18,056 nt of DNA from Alphaproteobacteria bacterium (GTDB lineage: Bacteria; Pseudomonadota; Alphaproteobacteria; Zavarziniales; Zavarziniaceae): contig JAJFJE010000378.1 in assembly GCA_021774355.1 (NCBI GenBank), forward strand, positions 1 to 18,056, read 5' to 3'. A program made the translations under genes and the position numbers. Positions 1 through 6,407 of the stretch are shown here, piece after piece (within the stretch, counting starts at the first letter, position 1; each line of letters starts with the position of its first letter). The notes under the pieces were generated by a model. The model was given only the letters and a program-made list of their open reading frames with translations, made no database searches and was not told where the DNA came from.

Positions 1-713
1 AAGAGATCGGCGAGCATCCGGGACCGTGCCGCAGGCAGGGCCTTGCCCTCCGGTCCCAGCAGGCGCCGCTCCAGAAAATACCCGGTGAGCGCGAAGCCGT
101 CGGCCACGTCGCGGGGGGCCGCGGCCTCCGGCAGGCCGCGCAGAAATCCAGGCAGGCGCAGCAGGCGATCGACGAAGGGCGCGGCCACCGCGGCGCTGAC
201 CACGCGGCCGCTACGCGGCGAGACATGACTCAGATCCTCGACCGTTCCGGTCACGGCACAGGCCGCAAGGTCGAGACCGAAGCCCAATTCGGCAAGCAAT
301 TCCAGCTCGAAGCGCACCATCAGGGCGGCCCAGGGGCCGTCTTCGGCCAGAACGTCGAGGACGACGACGAGGCCATCGAACAGACGCGGGTGGGGATCAC
401 GGTCCGGCATGACGCTGTGCATCAGCGCGCACAGGGCGGCCAAGGCATTCAACCGCAACCGCGAGTCCAGGATCGGGCCGACCCGCAGGCGACCCGCCTC
501 GACGGTCAGGCTGCCAAGCTGGTCGGCAAGGCGGGCCCGCCAATGGGCCGTCACCCCGTTACCCGGCTGAAGCACGGGCATCAGCCGCCGTCCGCCGCCG
601 CCGCGCACCAGGCCGGAATGGCGGCCATGCTGCCGCGCATAGAGGCTGGCCACCGCGTGGCCCTCGCCGAAGGGCCGCGTTTCCAGCACGACTGCCTCGT
701 CCTGCCAATCCAT
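1..713 (-). CDS. recO: DNA repair protein RecO (3' end cut by window edge)
   Basis: RecO mediates loading of RecA onto SSB-coated single-stranded DNA in the RecF recombination pathway. The minus-strand frame is open from the ATG at 713 to the window edge, giving 237 codons with no stop; the family is usually about 240-250 residues, so only a short C-terminal tail is missing. The N-terminus (MDWQDEAVVLETRPFGEGHA) matches the start of the RecO OB-fold, followed by the typical GLVRGG and RLMPVLQPGN segments near residues 35-52. The middle part (FELELLAELGFGLDLAAC, about residues 140-157) matches the helical domain of the family. It is divergent from coaA across a 126-bp gap. Identification rests on pattern recognition of the translated sequence; the C-terminal end cannot be checked here. 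Confidence 0.9.
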   Translation of the reverse strand, partial: MDWQDEAVVLETRPFGEGHAVASLYARQHGRHSGLVRGGGGRRLMPVLQPGNGVTAHWRARLADQLGSLTVEAGRLRVGPILDSRLRLNALAALCALMHSVMPDRDPHPRLFDGLVVVLDVLAEDGPWAALMVRFELELLAELGFGLDLAACAVTGTVEDLSHVSPRSGRVVSAAVAAPFVDRLLRLPGFLRGLPEAAAPRDVADGFALTGYFLERRLLGPEGKALPAARSRMLADL

Positions 714-839
714 TGCCTATGCCGTTCGACCAAAGCCGGCCTTTTTCCAGGCGGACCGAAATGCTATCACGGCTAGTCGTTGCGTCCCGAAACCGACATA
801 TCGGCGGGAGCCGTAGCCGCCGGGGCGGGATCGTGGGGC
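714..839. promoter_or_regulatory. Divergent intergenic region recO / coaA
   Basis: This 126-bp gap separates the divergent starts of recO (minus) and coaA (plus), so it must hold start signals for both unless one gene is transcribed from further away. It contains an AT-richer patch around 736-770 (CTTTTTCC, then ATGCTATCA) that could contribute to -35/-10 elements, but no element matches a consensus convincingly on either strand. I see no clear operator or riboswitch fold. The first 60 bases before the coaA ATG at 840 are also open in the coaA frame back to a TTG at 780. Confidence 0.4.
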
Positions 840-1793
840 ATGCTCGAGCATTTGCAAAAGGCTTCAATCGAACAACGGTTTTCGCTCTTCGATCGGGACG
901 GGTGGCGGGCCTTGCGGGCGGACACGCCCATGGCCCTGTCGCAGGAGGAACTGGTTCGCCTGCGTGGGCCGGACGAACAGATCTCGCTGGAAGAGGTGGC
1001 GGAGATCTATCTGCCCCTCACCCGTCTGCTCAACCTGCATGTCCGGGCGACCATCGACCTGCATCGCTCGACCTTTCGCTTTCTTGGCACCGGCTCACGC
1101 CAGGTGCCCTACATCGTCGGCCTGGCCGGGTCGGTGGCGGTCGGCAAGTCGACCACCGCCCGCATCCTGCGCTCCCTGCTGGCGCGCTGGCCCAGCCATC
1201 CCAATGTCACCCTGATCTCGACCGACGGCTTTCTCCACCCCAATGCGGTGTTGCAGGCGCGCGGCCTGATGGAACGCAAGGGCTTCCCGGAAAGCTACGA
1301 CGTCAAGCGGTTCCTGACCTTTCTGGCGGACATCAAGGCGGGCAAGCCGTCGGTGACGGCACCGGCCTATGACCATATCGCCTATGACATCGTCCCCGAC
1401 CGGTTACAGGTGATCGAGCAGCCGGACATTCTGATCGTCGAGGGCCTGAACGTCCTGCAAGTCAACACCATGCCCAACGAGGACGTGATCTTCGCCTCGG
1501 ATTTCTTCGATTTCTCGATCTATGTCGAGGCCTCGGTTGAACTGACCCGGCAATGGTATGTCGAACGCTTCCTCGCCTTCCGCGAAACCGCGTTCCGCGA
1601 TCCCCGGTCCTATTTCAGCCGCTATGCCGCCCTGTCGGACGACGAAGCCCGGGCCACCGCGCTGTCGATCTGGACCCGCATCAACGAGCGCAACCTGGTG
1701 GAAAACATCCAGCCGACCCGATTCCGCGCCGACCTGATCCTGGAAAAGGGCGAAGGCCACCGCATCGAATCGGTCGCCCTGCGCAAATTGTGA
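840..1793 (+). CDS. coaA: Type I pantothenate kinase (CoaA)
   Basis: The enzyme phosphorylates pantothenate with ATP, the first and usually feedback-controlled step of coenzyme A synthesis, in the cytoplasm. From the ATG at 840 the product has 317 residues, almost the same as E. coli CoaA (316). The P-loop GSVAVGKST lies at about residues 97-105. The blocks SLEEVAEIYLPL (49-60), TDGFLHPN and GFPESYD follow in the order expected for the family, and the C-terminus RIESVALRKL is also typical. A TTG at 780 would add 20 residues (RPETDISAGA...) without a recognisable Shine-Dalgarno, so I prefer 840, where the length fits best. It is the only plus-strand gene in the window, divergent from recO and convergent with lolD. 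The type I form (P-loop kinase) is clearly distinguished from type III CoaX by the P-loop. Confidence 0.95.
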   Translation: MLEHLQKASIEQRFSLFDRDGWRALRADTPMALSQEELVRLRGPDEQISLEEVAEIYLPLTRLLNLHVRATIDLHRSTFRFLGTGSRQVPYIVGLAGSVAVGKSTTARILRSLLARWPSHPNVTLISTDGFLHPNAVLQARGLMERKGFPESYDVKRFLTFLADIKAGKPSVTAPAYDHIAYDIVPDRLQVIEQPDILIVEGLNVLQVNTMPNEDVIFASDFFDFSIYVEASVELTRQWYVERFLAFRETAFRDPRSYFSRYAALSDDEARATALSIWTRINERNLVENIQPTRFRADLILEKGEGHRIESVALRKL

Positions 1794-1838
1794 GCCAGGG
1801 ACACGCATCGGGCCAATGCCCTGAGGGGTCGAAATCAC

Positions 1839-1882
1839 GCATCTTCAGACGGCTGGCCGGAGTCCGCTTCGCCGGAAGATGC
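1839..1882. terminator. Hairpin between convergent coaA and lolD, possible bidirectional terminator
   Basis: An inverted repeat GCATCTTC (1839-1846) / GAAGATGC (1875-1882) is extended inside by CGGC (1850-1853) / GCCG (1871-1874), with a 3-nt bulge on one side and a 17-nt loop. It starts one base after the lolD stop codon (minus) and 45 bases after the coaA stop (plus). Its place between two converging genes argues for a terminator role, but neither side carries a T-run, so it may act only as an RNA-stabilising stem or with Rho. Confidence 0.45.
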
Positions 1883-1883
1883 C

Positions 1884-2567
1884 CTAGCCGCCGGGCACCA
1901 GATAGCCGTCTTCCAGGACCATGGTCCGGGTCATGCGACCGGCCAGGGCAGGATTATGGGTCGCGATCAGCGCCGACAGGCCCGAAGCCTGGACCAGTTC
2001 GACCAATTCACCGAACACATGGTCCGCTGTCCGATTGTCCAGATTGCCGGTCGGCTCGTCCGCCAGCAGGACCTTGGGGTGGTTGGCCAGGGCCCGCACC
2101 ATGGCGACCCGCTGCTGCTCGCCGCCCGACAGCTTGGCCGGCCGATGGCTGGCGCGGGCCGACAGCCCCACCCGGTCCAGCAGGTCCTGGGCCCGCGCCC
2201 GGGCCGCCTTCCGGCTCTGGCCGGCGATCAACTGGGGCAGCATGACGTTTTCCAGCGCCGAGAATTCCGGCAGCAGGTGGTGGAACTGATAGACGAAGCC
2301 GAGATGCTCCCGCCGCAGGCGGGTGCGGTCGCTGTCGGACAGGGTCCCGGCGCTTTCGCCGCCGACGATCACGGCGCCGGCGGTCGGCCGTTCCAGCAGG
2401 CCGGCAATATGCAACAGCGTCGACTTGCCCGAGCCGGACGGCCCGACCAAAGCCACCACCTCGCCCGCATGGAGTTCCAGGTCGACACCTTTCAGGACGT
2501 CGAGCCGGCCACTGCCCTCGGGGAAGCTACGGGTTACGCCGGTCAGGCGCAGGGCGGGACTACTCAT
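1884..2567 (-). CDS. lolD: Lipoprotein-releasing ABC transporter, ATP-binding subunit LolD
   Basis: LolD is the ATPase of the Lol complex that extracts outer-membrane-directed lipoproteins from the inner membrane and passes them to LolA. The 227-residue product has all ABC motifs in order: Walker A GPSGSGKST (42-50), Q-loop glutamine in FVYQFHHLLPEF (about 94), signature LSGGEQQR (146-153), Walker B VLLADE (166-171) followed by PTGNLD, and H-loop histidine in ATHN (204). The FHHLLPEFSALENVMLP segment is characteristic of LolD/MacB-type ATPases. Its ATG overlaps the end of lolC by 8 bp, so the two are translationally coupled. In many relatives dnaE follows lolD; here the run stops and coaA converges on it. 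LolD is favoured over other MacB-like ATPases because of the adjacent LolC/E. Confidence 0.95.
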   Translation of the reverse strand: MSSPALRLTGVTRSFPEGSGRLDVLKGVDLELHAGEVVALVGPSGSGKSTLLHIAGLLERPTAGAVIVGGESAGTLSDSDRTRLRREHLGFVYQFHHLLPEFSALENVMLPQLIAGQSRKAARARAQDLLDRVGLSARASHRPAKLSGGEQQRVAMVRALANHPKVLLADEPTGNLDNRTADHVFGELVELVQASGLSALIATHNPALAGRMTRTMVLEDGYLVPGG

Positions 2568-3804
2568 AGCGCAGGGCCTCCACCGGATCGAGCCGGGCCG
2601 CCCGCCAGGAGGGGTAGAGGGTCGCCAGGAACGACAGCGCCAGGGCGATGACCACGACCAGGACGGTCTCGCCGACCTCCATCTTGGCCGGGATCTGGGA
2701 CAGGAAGTAGATCTCGTCAGGAAACAATTTGGCCCCGGTCAGGTTCTGCAGGGCCTGGCGGATGCTTTCGATATTGGCGCAGAACACCACCCCCAGCACG
2801 ACCCCGAAGCCCGTGCCGACGACACCGATCGCCGACCCGACGATCAGGAAGATGCGCATCACCGCGCCCCGGGTCGCGCCCATGGTCCGGAGAATGGCGA
2901 TGCCCCTGCCCTTGTCCTTCACCAGCATGATCAGGGACGAGATGATGTTGAAGGCGGCGATCAGGATGATCAGGACCAGGATCAGGAACATGACGTTGCG
3001 TTCAACTTCAAGCGCGCCGAAAAAAGTCGCGTTTAGCTGCTCCCAGGTCACCAAGCGGGCCCCGGCGCCGGCCAGCGGCGCGATCCGGCCAACCGCCGCC
3101 CCGGCGGTGTCGGGATTGTTCAGCATCACTTCGATGGCGCTGACCCCGGTGCCGGTACGGAAGAACGCGCGGGCATTGTCGAGCGGCATGAAAATGAAGG
3201 TGGCGTCGTATTCCGCCATCCCCAGCTTGAACACCGCGGCCACCGTATAGGCCTTGAGCCTTGGCGTCGTCCCGAACGCCGTCTGGGTCCCTTGCGGCGA
3301 GATCAGGACCACCTTGTCGCCGACCCAGACGCCCAGCTTGTTGGCCAGGCGCTCGCCCAGGAACACGGCGTCGGCACCGTCGAAAGCGTCGAGCGTCGCG
3401 CCCTGGAGGGTGCCGGCGACGAGCGGCACCCGGGCGACATCGGTCTTGGCGATGCCCCGGACCAGGGCGCCGGACGATTGCCCCTGGGCCGTGGCCATGA
3501 CCTGGCCTTCGACGATCGGCATGGCCGAGGCGACCCCCGCAAGGCCCTCGATGCGCTTGGCCAGCGCCTCATAATCATTCAGCGGGCCGGCCTGGGCCTG
3601 GACGATGACGTGGCCGTTAATGCCCAGAATCCGCCCCATCAATTCGATGCGGAAACCGTTCATCACGGCCATCACGATGATCAGGGTCGCGACCCCCAGC
3701 CCGATGCCGAGGAGAGAAAACAGGGCAACGACGGAGATGAAGCCCTCCTGCCGGCGGGCGCGCATATAGCGCAGGGCCAGGATCCATTCGAAGGGCTTGA
3801 ACAT
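2560..3804 (-). CDS. lolC: Lipoprotein-releasing ABC transporter, permease subunit (LolC/LolE family)
   Basis: This is the inner-membrane subunit of the lipoprotein-release transporter (FtsX/MacB-type fold). The 414-residue protein starts with the family signature PFEWILALRYMRARR (4-18). The first membrane segment is at about 23-48, a large periplasmic domain covers about 50-265, and three membrane segments follow at about 271-294, 316-342 and 380-398. The cytoplasmic loop VKDKGRGIAILRTMGA (295-310) is the conserved coupling region, and the protein ends PSWRAARLDPVEALRYE as expected. It lies 7 bp after proS, with GAGGAAAC as Shine-Dalgarno, and overlaps lolD by 8 bp. Only one permease gene is present next to lolD, in contrast to the separate lolC and lolE of enterobacteria; a homodimer (LolF-like) is the likely arrangement, but that is inference. 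Confidence 0.93.
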   Translation of the reverse strand: MFKPFEWILALRYMRARRQEGFISVVALFSLLGIGLGVATLIIVMAVMNGFRIELMGRILGINGHVIVQAQAGPLNDYEALAKRIEGLAGVASAMPIVEGQVMATAQGQSSGALVRGIAKTDVARVPLVAGTLQGATLDAFDGADAVFLGERLANKLGVWVGDKVVLISPQGTQTAFGTTPRLKAYTVAAVFKLGMAEYDATFIFMPLDNARAFFRTGTGVSAIEVMLNNPDTAGAAVGRIAPLAGAGARLVTWEQLNATFFGALEVERNVMFLILVLIILIAAFNIISSLIMLVKDKGRGIAILRTMGATRGAVMRIFLIVGSAIGVVGTGFGVVLGVVFCANIESIRQALQNLTGAKLFPDEIYFLSQIPAKMEVGETVLVVVIALALSFLATLYPSWRAARLDPVEALRYE

Positions 3805-3811
3805 CGTTTCC

Positions 3812-5131
3812 TCAGGCGCGGAAGCGCGCGATCACCTGGTCGAGAGCCAGCTCTTCACGCAGGCCGGTGGCCCTGCGCTTGAGTTCGACGACGCCCTTGG
3901 CGACGCCGCGCGGCCCGACATGGAGCTGCCAGGGCAGGCCGATCAGATCCATGCCGGCGAATTTCGCCCCGGCCCGTTCGTCCTGGTCGTCATAGAGCAC
4001 GTCGATTCCGGCAGCTTCGAGGCCGGCATAGAGCTTCTCGCAGGCCTGGTCGACGGCACTGTCGCCGGGCTTCAGATTGACCAGACCGACCTGGAACGGC
4101 GCCACCGCATCCGGCCAGATGATGCCGTTGTCGTCGTGGCTGGCTTCGATGATGGCGCCCACCAGGCGCGACACGCCGATGCCGTAGGAGCCCATTTCCA
4201 GGGCGACCGTGCTACCATCCGGCCCGGTTACCACCGCGCCCATAGGCTCGGAATATTTGGTCCCGAAATAGAAGATGTGGCCGACCTCGATGCCCCGCGC
4301 CTCGATCCGTGCCTCGGGCGGCACCTCGGCGGCAAAGCGCGCGGCATCGTGCTTCTCGTCGGTTGCGGCATAGCGCCCGGTCCAGCGCTCGATGACCGGC
4401 TTGAGATCGCCCTCGAAATCGATCGATTCGGACAGCACGTCCAGTTCCACCAGGTCACGATGGACGAACACCGCGCTTTCCCCGGTTTCGGCCAGGATGA
4501 TGAACTCGTGGCTGAGATCACCGCCGATCGGGCCGGTATCGGCGGCCATGGGCAGGGCCTTCAGGCCCATCCGGGCAAAGCTGCGCAGATAGGCCACGAA
4601 CATCTTCTCGTAGGCGCGCCGTGCCCCGGCCTTGTCCAGGTCGAAGGAATAGGCGTCCTTCATCAGGAAGTCCCGGCCGCGCATGACGCCGAACCGCGGG
4701 CGCACCTCGTCGCGGAATTTCCACTGGATATGATAGAGGTTACGCGGCAGGTCGCGATACGACTTGATGGTGTCGCGGACGATGGCGGTGATGACCTCCT
4801 CGTTGGTCGGCCCGTACAGCATCTCCCGGTCGTGGCGGTCCTGAATCCGCAGCATCTCCTTGCCATAGGCCTCGTAGCGGCCGGACTGGCGCCACAGGTC
4901 GGCCGGCTGAATGGTCGGCATCAGGAGTTCCAGGGCCCCTGCCCGGTCCTGCTCCTCGCGGACGATCTGCTCGATCCGGCGCAGCACCCGCAGGCCCAGC
5001 GGCAGCCAGCTATAGATCCCCGCCGCGGTCTGGCGGACCAGCCCGGCCCGCAGCATGAGGCGGTGCGAGACGATCTGCGCCTCGGCCGGATTTTCGCGAA
5101 GAAGGGGCAAGAGATAGCGGGAAAGGCGCAT
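3812..5131 (-). CDS. proS: Prolyl-tRNA synthetase, short form
   Basis: The enzyme charges tRNA(Pro) with proline (class II aminoacyl-tRNA synthetase). From the ATG at 5131 the product is 439 residues, the usual size of the alphaproteobacterial form, and begins MRLSRYLLPLLRENPAEAQI as its relatives do. Motif 1 is around 30-60, the TNEE loop at 109-112, motif 2 FRDEVRPRFG at 139-148 with RGRDFLMKDAYSFD after it, and motif 3 GSYGIGVSR at 314-322. The anticodon-binding domain occupies about 340-439. The roughly 180-residue INS editing domain found between motifs 2 and 3 in E. coli-type ProRS is absent, so correction of mischarged Ala-tRNA(Pro) would have to be supplied in trans. An in-frame ATG at 5206 would add 25 residues; I reject it on family length. 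It heads the proS-lolC-lolD run. Confidence 0.96.
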   Translation of the reverse strand: MRLSRYLLPLLRENPAEAQIVSHRLMLRAGLVRQTAAGIYSWLPLGLRVLRRIEQIVREEQDRAGALELLMPTIQPADLWRQSGRYEAYGKEMLRIQDRHDREMLYGPTNEEVITAIVRDTIKSYRDLPRNLYHIQWKFRDEVRPRFGVMRGRDFLMKDAYSFDLDKAGARRAYEKMFVAYLRSFARMGLKALPMAADTGPIGGDLSHEFIILAETGESAVFVHRDLVELDVLSESIDFEGDLKPVIERWTGRYAATDEKHDAARFAAEVPPEARIEARGIEVGHIFYFGTKYSEPMGAVVTGPDGSTVALEMGSYGIGVSRLVGAIIEASHDDNGIIWPDAVAPFQVGLVNLKPGDSAVDQACEKLYAGLEAAGIDVLYDDQDERAGAKFAGMDLIGLPWQLHVGPRGVAKGVVELKRRATGLREELALDQVIARFRA

Positions 5132-5315
5132 GACATCTGCCTGAAGATCGGGCCGGAACAGGCGGCGAAGGTAGGCAAATCCCGACCGGGGCGCAATCGT
5201 CGCCATCCATGGGCACAGGAACAGCCGTGTTATCGGGCAGGGTGATGGAAAAGGTGGCAGGCTATGTAATTAGCGCGTGACTCCCATGCACCTTCCCGGT
5301 AAGTTCGCTGCACAC
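5132..5315 (-). promoter_or_regulatory. Upstream region of proS
   Basis: Because intrinsic terminators stand at 5316-5347 and 5452-5488, the proS-lolC-lolD run needs its own promoter, and it should lie in this 184-bp stretch. On the minus strand there is an AT-rich patch reading CTAATTACATAGCC around 5260-5275 that could contain a -10 element; a matching -35 is not obvious. I see no T-box-like or other leader fold. Confidence 0.35.
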
Positions 5316-5347
5316 AAAAAAGGGGCCGCGACCAAAGGTCACGACCC
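5316..5347 (-). terminator. Intrinsic terminator of the candidate small RNA
   Basis: On the minus strand an 11-bp stem GGGTCGTGACC (5347-5337) / GGTCGCGGCCC (5333-5323) closes over a TTT loop; two of the pairs are G-U, and the U-run TTTTTT follows at 5321-5316. The wobble pairs are G-U only in the minus-strand RNA (they become C-A on the plus strand), so the structure points to minus-strand transcription. It lies 105 bases beyond a first terminator at 5452-5488, and so belongs to a separate short transcript. Confidence 0.85.
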
Positions 5348-5410
5348 AAGTCTAGGGAGGGAACGCCATCAGGCAGAATGCTCGGCAAAAGAACCAAGCA
5401 TCCTGATGGT
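5316..5410 (-). ncRNA. Candidate small regulatory RNA (suhB/alpha-r8 MmgR-like architecture)
   Basis: Between two intrinsic terminators the minus strand encodes a strongly structured RNA with no credible reading frame. The 5' part is a long hairpin: outer stem CCATCAGG (5409-5402) with CCTGATGG (5373-5366), inner stem ATGCTTGG (5401-5394) with CCGAGCAT (5385-5378, one G-U), loop TTCTTTTG, and a 4-nt bulge TCTG on the 3' side. Then comes an unpaired stretch containing CCCTCCC (5361-5355), complementary to GGGAGG-like ribosome binding sites, and finally a terminator hairpin with six Us. Hairpin, exposed anti-Shine-Dalgarno loop and Rho-independent terminator are the hallmarks of Hfq-dependent alphaproteobacterial riboregulators, and the CCUCCCU-n-ACUUGGG layout recalls the suhB/alpha-r8 (MmgR) family. 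The 5' end is uncertain: TACGAT at 5446-5441 or TACCAT at 5411-5406 (17 bp after TTGTTT) could be the -10; the second would remove the outer stem. Confidence 0.7.
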
Positions 5411-5451
5411 ATTGGTGCAGCGCAAAAAAAACAAGCGCGCATCGTAACTGG

Positions 5452-5488
5452 AAAAAAAGACAAGGTCGTTGCGGCCTTGTCTTTTTTT
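5452..5488 (-). terminator. Strong bidirectional intrinsic terminator after the DUF1467 gene
   Basis: A nearly perfect inverted repeat: seven As (5452-5458), GACAAGG (5459-5465), a small apex, CCTTGTC (5475-5481) and seven Ts (5482-5488). It forms a stem followed by a U-run on both strands. On the minus strand it lies 110 bases after the stop codon of the DUF1467 gene, and so ends the long nuo-birA-rnj-mce run. The 110 bases before it (5489-5598) hold no gene, only weaker stems: one at 5569-5591 (GGTGTTGC with GCAACAACC) close to the stop codon, and CCTGA/TCAGG at 5511-5534. Confidence 0.92.
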
Positions 5489-5598
5489 ATTGCAAAATCA
5501 ACGGGTTAGGCCTGATCTGGCGAACCTCGTCAGGGTCCGCCGCGACCCGCCGTCGCAGGATTGCCCCCGGTGTTGCACTGCAGCAACAACCTGCGCCT

Positions 5599-5871
5599 TC
5601 AATTATCGACGCTGATCGTATCGAAATAGCCGCGGAAATCGATGACGCCGAGACTGACCACGAAATAGGCAAGCGCCAGCAGCAGCGCGGTGACGCCGCT
5701 GGTGATCAGAACCTTGGTCCACAGGCGCGGCCGGTAGGGCACGCCGGTCGGCGTGCCCGAAGGCCGGTCGATACCGGCTTCCTCGTGGCTGCGTATGCCG
5801 ATGGGCAGAACCACGAAAAACACCAGCCACCAGGTGATGATGTAGAAGACGACGGCTCCGACCGCGCTCAT
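5599..5871 (-). CDS. Small two-helix membrane protein, DUF1467 family
   Basis: The product has 90 residues. Membrane segments are at about 6-26 (AVVFYIITWWLVFFVVLPIG) and 52-74, with a charged loop IRSHEEAGIDRPSGTPTGVP between them and a hydrophilic tail GYFDTISVDN. The WWLVFF...LPIG segment and the position between mce and proS are characteristic of the DUF1467 family of alphaproteobacteria, for which no function is known to me. The start at 5871 (ATG AGC GCG) gives the normal family length; upstream in-frame codons run back into mce. The gap to the mce stop is 25 bp, so it is probably co-transcribed with mce. Both termini are likely to face the same side of the membrane. No function is proposed. 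Confidence 0.85.
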   Translation of the reverse strand: MSAVGAVVFYIITWWLVFFVVLPIGIRSHEEAGIDRPSGTPTGVPYRPRLWTKVLITSGVTALLLALAYFVVSLGVIDFRGYFDTISVDN

Positions 5872-5896
5872 CTCGCTGCCCTTTTTGGACCGGCCA

Positions 5897-6316
5897 TCAG
5901 GCCGCGGCCGCCGCGGTCTGTTCGATCTCGACCAGGGTACCGTAGAAATCCTTGGGATGGAGGAACAGCACCGGCAGGCCATGGGCACCGATCTTCGGCT
6001 CGCCATCGCCCAGCACCCGGGCCCCGTCCGCCCTCAGCTTGTCGCGCGCCGCCAGAATATCGGCGACCTCGTAGCACACGTGGTGGATGCCACCCGCCGG
6101 GTTGCGTTCGAGAAAGCCGGCGATGGGCGACTTGTCGCCCAGGGGATGAAGCAGTTCGACCTTGGTATTGGACAGCTCGACAAAGACCACGGTGACCCCG
6201 TGTTCCGGCTGGGCTATCGGCGCCGACACCTTGGCCCCCAGCGTATCCCGATAAAGCGCCGTCGCCGCCGTCAGATCCGGCACCGCGATGGCGATGTGGT
6301 TGAGCCGTCCGATCAT
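5897..6316 (-). CDS. mce: Methylmalonyl-CoA epimerase
   Basis: The enzyme interconverts the (R) and (S) forms of methylmalonyl-CoA, linking propionyl-CoA breakdown (or ethylmalonyl-CoA-type assimilation) to succinyl-CoA. The 139-residue product is a vicinal-oxygen-chelate (glyoxalase) fold protein: MIGRLNHIAIAVPDL at the N-terminus, VELLHPLG at 53-60, GGIHHVCYEV at 75-84 and FYGTLVEIEQ at 124-133. H7, H79 and E130 sit where the family's metal ligands are expected. The start is set by a strong Shine-Dalgarno (GGAGGTGA) six bases before the ATG at 6316. A 122-bp gap separates it from rnj upstream. The C-terminal alanine run is unremarkable. A generic glyoxalase is possible, but the HHVCYEV block and the synteny favour the epimerase. 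Confidence 0.93.
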   Translation of the reverse strand: MIGRLNHIAIAVPDLTAATALYRDTLGAKVSAPIAQPEHGVTVVFVELSNTKVELLHPLGDKSPIAGFLERNPAGGIHHVCYEVADILAARDKLRADGARVLGDGEPKIGAHGLPVLFLHPKDFYGTLVEIEQTAAAAA

Positions 6317-6326
6317 TGCTTCACCT

Positions 6327-6407
6327 CCGGTTCGCTGCCGTCAAACTAGGAGCCCCCTGCCCTCGCTGCAAGGCGGCAAATTGGGCGTGGTCCTCGACGC
6401 GAACCGG
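6327..6407 (-). repeat. 9-bp inverted repeat spanning the rnj-mce gap
   Basis: CCGGTTCGC at 6327-6335 is the exact inverse of GCGAACCGG at 6399-6407, with 63 bases between. In the minus-strand RNA the 3' arm runs into the first two Gs of the mce Shine-Dalgarno, so a long-range stem would stand right next to the ribosome site. A second short palindrome, CCGGC-CGC-GCCGG at 6404-6416, overlaps the other arm. The rest of the gap (6317-6438) shows no gene and no T-run terminator. Confidence 0.4.

Noticed and set aside
780..839. TTG start for coaA at 780
   Set aside because: It has no Shine-Dalgarno, and adds 20 residues beyond the normal length of the family; ATG at 840 gives 317 residues, matching the E. 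coli enzyme.
5132..5206. 25-residue N-terminal extension of prolyl-tRNA synthetase from the ATG at 5206
   Set aside because: The short-form family begins at the MRLSRYLLP block; the extension has no counterpart I recognise. It is kept as a possible alternative start only.
5230..5463. 77-codon minus-strand open frame covering the terminators and the candidate sRNA
   Set aside because: It starts inside a terminator hairpin at a non-ATG codon, runs through a second terminator, and has no ribosome site or recognisable domain.
5489..5598. Possible tRNA or small gene in the 110 bases after the DUF1467 stop
   Set aside because: GAGGTTCGCC resembles a T-arm, but no acceptor, anticodon or D-arm can be formed around it; only minor hairpins are present.
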